Assembly: GCA_021927905.1 (NCBI GenBank)
Contig: BLLK01000069.1
Location: forward strand, 1,240,001 to 1,304,000
Origin: Chaetoceros tenuissimus
Lineage: Eukaryota; Bacillariophyta; Thalassiosirophyceae; Chaetocerotales; Chaetocerotaceae
Direction of reading: 5' to 3'
DNA: 64,000 nucleotides
Below the pieces are notes generated by a model. That model searched no databases, was not told the origin of the DNA, and was given only the letters and a program-made list of their open reading frames with translations. Shown piece after piece: positions 54,511 to 61,711 of the stretch. Positions within the stretch are counted from its first letter, which is position 1. Each line of letters opens with the position of its first letter. The position numbers and the translations under genes were made by a program.

Positions 54511-57500
54511 TTAAGACTCTTCTTGAGCAAGTCTGACAGGAAACATGCTTTCTTCATCTCCATTTCTTACCGCATTACTGTCGAATCCAGATCCCGCCTT
54601 GACGCTCTTCTTGGATGGTAGGAGCTTCATTCCATTAGCTGTTACGATTAGCATCGCCCCAACATCGGATCCAATTGCGGCCCAGAGTGAACTGTATCCA
54701 GCAAAAGTAAAGCCCATAACTACTGCTTTTGCAACCAGACTAAACGTCACGTTCTCAATAATGGTGCGAGTAACAGCTTTTCCAAGCTTCACTACCTTGA
54801 GTAGCTTCTCAAGGTTGGAATCAAGCAAAGTAATATCAGCTGTTTCCATTGCAAGTGCAGCACCCGCTCCCATCGCTACACCTACATCAGCTAGAGCTAG
54901 TGCTGGAGCATCATTCACTCCATCTCCGACCATTAAGATTAGTCCTGGTCTAACTCCTTTGAAACAGCGTCTTTCGGATACAAGGCTCTTTTCATTTTTC
55001 ATCATTTCTTCTACAAGATCAAGCTTTTCATGTGGAAGTAGATTGCTCTTGATTTGATTATGCTTCAAACCAACTCCGAGTCCAATCGATGTTGCAGCTT
55101 TTGCATTATCACCAGTTAGCATATTGACATCGATTCCTAAATCAGTAAATCCATTTATGACACTCTTTGCTTCACTACGAACGGAATCAGCAACACAGTA
55201 GGAGCAGACAATTCCAAATCCTTCTACACTCATGAATCCGACGGTGCTTCCATCATGGAGCCAATCCTGTACAGTGGACATTTCTTTAGCAGGTACATGT
55301 TCTGTAAGGTTCAATCTATTGAACAAACGCAAGTTTCCAACATGCACTTCTTTGCCATTGATTTGAGCCTTCACTCCCTCACCCTCTAGATTCTGATGAT
55401 TGTCAACCTTCCAATCTTTTGGAATATCCACATTCTCAGCCTTTGCTGCAGATATCATGGCAGCTGCAAGAGGGTGACTTGCATGCTCTTCCATAGCATA
55501 AATATATCTGAGAGATTCCTCGCGGCTGAGCCTGTTCCAAGTTCTGAGATGTAAGAGCTTAAAGTTGCCCTCTGTTAGAGTTCCCGTCTTGTCGAATGCA
55601 ATACGTTTTACTCTACCAAGGGCCTCAAGATGTGCACCTCCCTTAACAACGATTCCTCTTTGAGCAGCTGCAGCTAAACCAGCAACATATGTAACAGGAG
55701 TTGAGATGATGAGCGCACAAGGGCAAGCAATGACAATTGTAACAAGACCGATCTTTGTCCATTGTTTTCCAACTTCGTAGTTCACGATCCATGGGAATGT
55801 GCACATGGAAATGGAGAGAAGCACTACAAGCGGGGTGTATCGTTTTGCAAACTCATCAATTAACTTTTCAGTCTCGGAACGATTAGCTTGAGCTTCTTCC
55901 ACCAGTCGAATAAGACGTGAAACTGCTGAGTCATCTGCAGTAGATGTAGTTTTGACCAAAAGCTTTGCAAGCCCTGCATTGATAGTACCTCCTGACACCT
56001 CATCCCCTGGCAATTTCTGCACCGGTCGAGATTCTCCAGTCAGTGAAGATTCATCAACTACAGTGGATCCTTCAACTACAACTCCATCGCATGGGATTTT
56101 GTCTCCAGTTCTGACAGACACAATACTCCCAACAGGCACGTCTGACGCAGGAACAAATTTGAATTTTCCACTCTGTGAGTCTTGAACCTGCGCTCTTTCT
56201 GGTCTCAGCCTTACGATTGCAGACAAAGCGTTTCTAGCTCTAGATGTTGATAGTGTTTCCAACCAGTCAGAAATACTAAACAAAAACGTGACAGCAGCAG
56301 CCTCGCTAAACTCTTGTAGAGCCAAAGCACCAATGGTTGCAAAAAGCATCATACAGTTTGTGTCAAATTGTTTACGTCTCATTGTGAGAATCGCCTTTTG
56401 CGCTATCTTTGGAATTCCAAGTGCGACAGAAATAAGTGCGGTGTACTTGAGGTATCCCCAATTGCCTTTATCATCAATGAAATGAAGCATAGACACGATC
56501 CAGAAAACGCCCGATAACATAACGTTCCATTCTAGTTTTGCTTCGTGTTCTTCAATATCATTGTCAGCTCCTGCACTCCAGATTCCTTCTTCAAACCCAT
56601 CTGTAATAACAGTAGCATTCACCCCTGTGTCATTAAGAAATTCAAGCAACTTTTTGACAGTCAGTAACTTTGGATTGTGATCAAATTTGATTGTTTTGCT
56701 CGGTACATGAACATCAACATGAAATATCTCATCTCTGGAATAATTACTTTCCAAAGTGTGCTTGACCCTGTCTCCGTCATGTGCCTCAAGAATAGATGCC
56801 ACAAAAATAGTAGACTCGACGTATTCTGATTTCATTCCTCTCAGTTTGGTATCAGCACCGGCATCATTCTTGATGGTACAATCGAATTTCTTAGAATCCA
56901 GAGCTTCTTTGATTCCAGAAGCCGAAATTGATTGGAATTCATGTACAACATAAACTGTCTTATTTGGAACGTTGATAGTGACCTTTTCAACACCTTTCAA
57001 GGGCTCTAAAATAGAATTGATTGCAGGAATTTCTGCAGAACAGCATATTCCAGCTACAAAAAATGTGGACTTCCCACTTCCCTGAATTGACGCTTTCTTT
57101 TGTGCACCATCTTTCTTCAAAGTTGCTCCAAACTTTTGAGCATTAAGCGCTTCAGTAATTTCATCTGCTGAGATCTTTTTCGGGGAATGTGTAACATGGA
57201 CGAGTTTTGTCGTGGTAACTACAGCAACATTTTCAATGCCTTCAAGAGGATCAAGGATGGATTTGATCATGGGAATTTCTGACGCACAACAGATGGCCTT
57301 TACATGAATTGTAGATCTAACTTCACCTTTTTCAGTGACTGGAGGAGCAATATTCTCATCTTCATTAACATGCTCACAACACGATGACTGAATTACATGA
57401 CCCTGGCTCCGTCTCTTTGGAGAGGGTACACAACAAGAAGGCACATCACATTGACCGGAAGTGTTTTTCAAAGGTACATGATGAGCACACGGAAATGCAT

Positions 57501-59115
57501 GACGAATGATACTAGCTCGATCTTCTTCCAGCTCAAAAAACTCTGAAAGCAAATCCAAAATTTTGAGAGGAGATCTTGGTATTTCGTAAAAGTTGAGAGT
57601 AATCTGCCTTTCACTGTCACTTGAACCTTGCACGTAATGAGAAGAGCTCCTCAAAGTACGCTTTGAAACCAAACTTAACTTTCCATGAACATCTCTATCA
57701 CCACAGTCTTCACAATCATGTTCTAATGTCATGTGCCCTGTTCTTTCATTGTGTACAAGTGTATCCATGTGGTCATCATGGCGAATCTTGAATACTTTCT
57801 TTTGACTTTTAGAGTAGTTGTTTCCACCTACACTCTGTTCAAGTTTTTCTCTATATTCCTTTGAGTTGCAATCACTAGGAAGCCCTTCAGATAGTGGGAT
57901 AGAGTTTGTGGCACTGAGTAATTGTTCCTCTTCATCCACTGGAAAGAAAACTATACCAGCAAGTCTTTCCATTTCTGGCATACTTTTTCCATCTGCGTCA
58001 TCGGTACATGTTTTATTATGATATCTATGCGCATGAAGATGAGGCACATCAATACCACAGAAACAACTCTCCTCTGGCTCACCATGTCTTCCATTCTCGT
58101 CAAAACATGGAGTTAAAAAAGAATCAACATCATGTCCATGAGAAGAGAAGCAAAATTTTGAGTTTGCAGCATCACTCTTGCTGATGGATGCAGACGAAAA
58201 TGTTTTCAATACTCCATCAATATCATATACATCAACTTTACCATCATCGCGCAGAATAGCGATACAATTCGGACTTTCATGGTTCTTTACATCGTGACTT
58301 ATATTTGAACTATGCTCAGATGACGCGAATATCATTTTCGCATCTTCATAGCTGTGAGTTTTTCCAGAAGAGCACTTCTTTGATGAGCAGCAGCTATCTT
58401 TCTTTTCTTCTGTATGTTCTTTGTGCGAATCGGAATGACCGTCATGACTGTGATTCTCATTCTCAGTTTTCCCAGAAGAGCATTTCTTTGATGAGCAGCA
58501 GCTATCCTTCTTTTCTTCTGTATGCTCTTTGTGCGAATGGGAATGACCGTCATGACTGTGATTCTCATTCTCAGTTTTCCCAGAAGAGCATTTCTTTGAT
58601 GAGCAGCAGCTATCTTTCTTTTCTTCTGTATGCTCTTTGTGCGAATGGGAATGACCGTCATGACTGTGATTCTCATTCTCAGCTACTTTTCCAGAAGAGC
58701 ATTTCTTTGACGAGCAGCAGCTATCCTTCTTTTCTTCTGTATGCTCTTTGTGCGAACGGGAATGATCATGCGAATGACTAGAAGAACAGCTTTTCTTCTC
58801 ATCATTTCCCTCTTGACTCGAACAAATCTTATTCTTACTGCTGCAACATGTTTCATTTTCTTCCTTATGATGATGGTTAAATGGTACGCTTTTCTTTGTA
58901 GGTGTGTGCGTATAATGCTTTTGCAAACTAGCCTCCCTTCTCTGTCTTACCAGATCTGTCAAAGATGGGGACTCTACACCATTTTGACTATTCAATAAGC
59001 TTTCTCGTTCTTTCTTATTTGGTGTCGCTACTGTATTCTCTTCTGATTTTTCTAGTAGAAATATGCTCTCTGATTTGGAGCATGTTCCACCTGAACAACA
59101 GGGTTCTTTTTTCAT
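54511..59115 (-). CDS. Heavy-metal P1B-type ATPase (Zn/Cd-type) with His/Cys repeat domain, copy 1
   Basis: A single exon, 1534 residues from the ATG at 59115, far longer than bacterial ZntA or plant HMA pumps (700-1200). The N-terminal region carries the CC/His repeats (see repeat entry), then CPF-like Cys-His clusters (HDCEDCGDRD, PSCCVPSPKR) and two HMA-like folds with CC instead of CxxC (ICCASEIPMIKSILDPLEGI and ICCSAEIPAINSILEPLKGV). A third (VDVHVPSKTIKFDH) has no Cys. The pump core has SSLTGES, the CPC ion-binding motif in VIACPCALIISTPV near residue 1130, DKTGT near 1175, HASHPLAAAM near 1213, and GDGVNDAPALALADVGVAMG near 1398. It should export or sequester zinc, cadmium or lead. Most residues of the second copy are identical. 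Confidence 0.95.
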   Translation of the reverse strand: MKKEPCCSGGTCSKSESIFLLEKSEENTVATPNKKERESLLNSQNGVESPSLTDLVRQRREASLQKHYTHTPTKKSVPFNHHHKEENETCCSSKNKICSSQEGNDEKKSCSSSHSHDHSRSHKEHTEEKKDSCCSSKKCSSGKVAENENHSHDGHSHSHKEHTEEKKDSCCSSKKCSSGKTENENHSHDGHSHSHKEHTEEKKDSCCSSKKCSSGKTENENHSHDGHSDSHKEHTEEKKDSCCSSKKCSSGKTHSYEDAKMIFASSEHSSNISHDVKNHESPNCIAILRDDGKVDVYDIDGVLKTFSSASISKSDAANSKFCFSSHGHDVDSFLTPCFDENGRHGEPEESCFCGIDVPHLHAHRYHNKTCTDDADGKSMPEMERLAGIVFFPVDEEEQLLSATNSIPLSEGLPSDCNSKEYREKLEQSVGGNNYSKSQKKVFKIRHDDHMDTLVHNERTGHMTLEHDCEDCGDRDVHGKLSLVSKRTLRSSSHYVQGSSDSERQITLNFYEIPRSPLKILDLLSEFFELEEDRASIIRHAFPCAHHVPLKNTSGQCDVPSCCVPSPKRRSQGHVIQSSCCEHVNEDENIAPPVTEKGEVRSTIHVKAICCASEIPMIKSILDPLEGIENVAVVTTTKLVHVTHSPKKISADEITEALNAQKFGATLKKDGAQKKASIQGSGKSTFFVAGICCSAEIPAINSILEPLKGVEKVTINVPNKTVYVVHEFQSISASGIKEALDSKKFDCTIKNDAGADTKLRGMKSEYVESTIFVASILEAHDGDRVKHTLESNYSRDEIFHVDVHVPSKTIKFDHNPKLLTVKKLLEFLNDTGVNATVITDGFEEGIWSAGADNDIEEHEAKLEWNVMLSGVFWIVSMLHFIDDKGNWGYLKYTALISVALGIPKIAQKAILTMRRKQFDTNCMMLFATIGALALQEFSEAAAVTFLFSISDWLETLSTSRARNALSAIVRLRPERAQVQDSQSGKFKFVPASDVPVGSIVSVRTGDKIPCDGVVVEGSTVVDESSLTGESRPVQKLPGDEVSGGTINAGLAKLLVKTTSTADDSAVSRLIRLVEEAQANRSETEKLIDEFAKRYTPLVVLLSISMCTFPWIVNYEVGKQWTKIGLVTIVIACPCALIISTPVTYVAGLAAAAQRGIVVKGGAHLEALGRVKRIAFDKTGTLTEGNFKLLHLRTWNRLSREESLRYIYAMEEHASHPLAAAMISAAKAENVDIPKDWKVDNHQNLEGEGVKAQINGKEVHVGNLRLFNRLNLTEHVPAKEMSTVQDWLHDGSTVGFMSVEGFGIVCSYCVADSVRSEAKSVINGFTDLGIDVNMLTGDNAKAATSIGLGVGLKHNQIKSNLLPHEKLDLVEEMMKNEKSLVSERRCFKGVRPGLILMVGDGVNDAPALALADVGVAMGAGAALAMETADITLLDSNLEKLLKVVKLGKAVTRTIIENVTFSLVAKAVVMGFTFAGYSSLWAAIGSDVGAMLIVTANGMKLLPSKKSVKAGSGFDSNAVRNGDEESMFPVRLAQEES
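58359..58790 (-). repeat. Tandem 108-bp coding repeats of the ATPase N-terminus (His/Cys-rich)
   Basis: Units begin at 58359, 58467, 58575 and 58683 on the plus strand; the first three are 108 bp (36 residues) and nearly identical. Each codes for SHKEHTEEKKDSCCSSKKCS followed by a HSHDGHSH-type His cluster. The fourth is offset by one codon (VAENEN versus TENEN) and runs into a degenerate fifth. High nucleotide identity suggests recent expansion. Confidence 0.92.
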
Positions 59116-59427
59116 TTTTCTCAATTATCTTTCGTGGTACCTCCTAGTTTTTCCTCAAGAGATTTTTTATAAACAATTACAGTAGGAGCCTATTATTAGT
59201 GATTTTCCCTCTTTCCGTTACCATATAGTAATGCTTCAACAAGAGAGAGACTTTGAATACACTACCAAACCTTTTTGTTGTTGTTTCCTTTAGCTAGTCT
59301 ATTGTTTCCAGAAAAATTATTCGATTGAAATACATAGATGGACGATTTTTTGAACTTGAAGCTTGAACTTCACTCATGCAGTACGTAGGAGATCGGAACC
59401 TATACAATACTACTCTAACAATATAGG
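59116..59427. promoter_or_regulatory. 5' flank of metal-ATPase copy 1
   Basis: About 310 bp between the ATPase ATG and the left inverted repeat. It should carry the pump promoter. No metal-response element could be named. Confidence 0.4.
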
Positions 59428-59813
59428 CAGGCAAATTATATGGTGATTTTGACACGTCACGGACACATGTCACCACTCACACCTCTTCCTTCTCTCTCAC
59501 TTCCCTCGTTTTTTTCCAAATTCCATTAGAGTGTCCCTCCTGCTCTTTTTAAATTAATTTTAGCCGTTGAGGATAGATGCAAGCGCAAGGAAAAACGATG
59601 TGATGCGAAGAAAAACAAAAGTCCCCTCTTCCACACAAAACTGATTCATCTATCTAATCCTAATATATGGTATGTGTGTGTTTATTTTCTTTTCCTTATC
59701 AAGCACTCATTTCACTTCTAAAGTATTTTTCACAGTTTTCTTTGTAAAAGGATGGGCTGAGATATATGAGTTAGGGTATGGCATAGTTTGAACAGCAGTT
59801 TCTGGTTCATGTG
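59428..59813 (+). repeat. Left inverted repeat arm
   Basis: About 386 bp, paired with 61196-61591 in opposite orientation. The outer block 59428-59550 has only a few mismatches. Confidence 0.85.
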
Positions 59814-60555
59814 TTACTCGTAGTATCTATTTACTAGCCCTTTTTGCAATTAAGAGGAAAAATTGTATCGCAGTTTCTACTTCTTAATAGTATTAACAAG
59901 GATCGACACAAATATGGTACCTGCGAGACATATGATTTAATCCTCTTTTGTTCACAAGAATTGGTATTTTATCTCAGCTGTGTCAAGTTGTCTTTACAGT
60001 AGTGGTTGCATTCAAGTTGCTGTTCCTTTTCTAATTTTTGATCTTATTGATCATCAATGGTTATTACATCTACTTCAATGGTGTTGATCATTAATGGTGA
60101 AGATATACATGGCATCTGTGGTTGACTAAAAGCCCAAGTGGATATGAAATGCGTGAGATGATGAAGCTGTTGATTCGTGAGTTGATGAAGAAAGAGACTG
60201 ATAAACGCATTTTCCTTTGATAAATCAAATATATTTCTTTCTTGTAAAATAGCAATGCTTTTATGCATCTTTTCAAATCTATTTATGATATCAAATTGTA
60301 AGATTGCATTATAATTGTCAGATTATCACTTCCCTTACGTAGCCATTCAATTTTGTTATGTTTTTGTAGTCAACTGCAATCGTTTGATTATCATACTCAA
60401 CCTTCTGATTATCAAAGATTGTGTATTGATAATCAAACTAAAAGCTCTGATTAGCAAGGATTGGGCACTGATTATCGATGAACAAATGACTGTTGTCAAA
60501 ATTGGCTAAATTTTTAAGAATCAGATGGAAAGGCTTGATAATCGAAATCAGACTT

Positions 60556-60639
60556 CTGATTATCAAACAAATGTGTTTGAATATCATCGCTTTGAATCTG
60601 ATTACCAAACAAATATGTTTGAATATCGTTGCTTTGAAT
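60556..60639 (+). repeat. Two 42-bp tandem units in the element centre
   Basis: 60556-60597 and 60598-60639 differ at a few positions. Both begin CTGATTA(T/C)CAAACAAAT, and the surrounding 400 bp (60310-60715) has many more GATTATC/GATAATC words. Confidence 0.85.
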
Positions 60640-61195
60640 CTAATTATCAAGTCACGTTTATCTTACAACACTTTGCAATGTTTTCCCACGTTTTATTACA
60701 AAAACCATGATAATCAAGCGACAAGTTTAATCTTTCAGCATTCAAGTTTTTTGGTTTAACTATCAATTGATTTTATTCTTTACTTAAAATTGCTATAGTC
60801 TGGTTCTCTTAATAATTAATGTGGTGGCTATCAATGCATACGACTTTCTAGAAGTCCAGTCTCCCCTTTTCTTCCTTCTTGTGGTCTACATATGTTTATG
60901 ATAACTCAGCAGCTCTATGTTTTAACATAATCCATTATCATCCTCTTCCTTGTTTCAAAAATTCAATTGGATTCAATTCCTGGTCTCTACCTCCAAGAGA
61001 TACATTGCGAGTAGACATTGGCTTTCTAATGAACCATTCAACAGAAACACTACACCGCATATCTACCTATCTTGATTCTGTCTATGAGAAACCGAGAGAT
61101 CTTCACCATTGTTCCGTTTCGTTGCGTGAAGGTCTTGTAACTAACACATGAACCTGAGAGAGCTTCACCTTTGCAATTCCCTTTCGTTGTGTTGT

Positions 61196-61591
61196 CACAT
61201 GAACCAGAAACTGCTGTTCAAACTATGCCATACCCTACCCTTTTTTCTTATTCCATCCGGATACTTAAAAACAAAACTGCAACAAAAGGCAAAAAGCGTG
61301 CTTGATTAAGAAAAGATATCAGACAAACTTACCAAAATAGGAGTTTAGATACCTAGAGATGAATCAGTTTTGTGTGGAAGAGGAGCAAGGAGACACATGT
61401 TCGTTTTTTTGTTTGGATCGCAAGATCGCAAGCACCAACGGCAGAAATTCAAATTACGAGTATTTTTGAAAAAGAGCAGGAGGGACACTCTAATGGATTT
61501 TGGAAAAAAACGAGGGAAGTGAGAGAGGAGGAAGAGGTGTGAGTGGTGACATGTGTCCGTGACGTGTCAAAATCACCATAAAATTTGCCTG
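61196..61591 (-). repeat. Right inverted repeat arm
   Basis: About 396 bp, the reverse complement of the left arm. Its outer end lies 8 bp from the start of the duplicated ATPase 3' flank (61600). Confidence 0.85.
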
Positions 61592-61599
61592 TTTGTTTA

Positions 61600-61711
61600 A
61601 TTAGCATAGTCATCTAAGAGGTTCTCATAAAACGACAGTCATTGTTTCATTTTACTTTTTTTCTATATTTATAAAATATCCTGCTGTATTATTTTCTATA
61701 CTCAAAATTTT
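61600..61711. repeat. Duplicated 3' flank of metal-ATPase
   Basis: Corresponds to 54398-54510. It begins ATTAGCATAGTCATCTAAGA and shows scattered substitutions and one-base indels. It marks the left edge of the second repeat unit. Confidence 0.85.

Larger units (their letters stand above)
59428..61591. mobile_element. 2.2-kb terminal-inverted-repeat element, no transposase seen
   Basis: The left arm (59428-59813) is the reverse complement of the right arm (61196-61591). The outer ~125 bp match nearly perfectly: left GGCAAATTATATGGTGATTT against right-arm reverse complement GGCAAATTTTATGGTGATTT, continuing through GACACGTCACGGACACATGT. The inner ~260 bp are more diverged but keep blocks such as CCACACAAAACTGATTCATC and GGTATGGCATAGTTTGAACA. 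The 1.38-kb centre has no coding frame with transposase character, so the element is non-autonomous. The flanks (GCAATATAGG-side left, TTTGTTTA right) show no convincing target duplication. The family is not assigned; long TIRs resemble Mutator or foldback elements. Confidence 0.85.

Noticed and set aside
58305-58781. Plus-strand 158-codon ORF with four repeats opposite the ATPase
   Set aside because: It mirrors the 108-bp repeats of the ATPase coding strand and has no independent support.
60879-61151. 90-codon ORF in the inverted-repeat element
   Set aside because: Compositionally random, extends into the right arm region, no resemblance to transposase or any other family.
59418-61601. Target-site duplication flanking the inverted-repeat element
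   Set aside because: I compared 2, 3, 8 and 9 bases on both sides of either possible terminus (CAGGCAAATT or GGCAAATT) and found no match.
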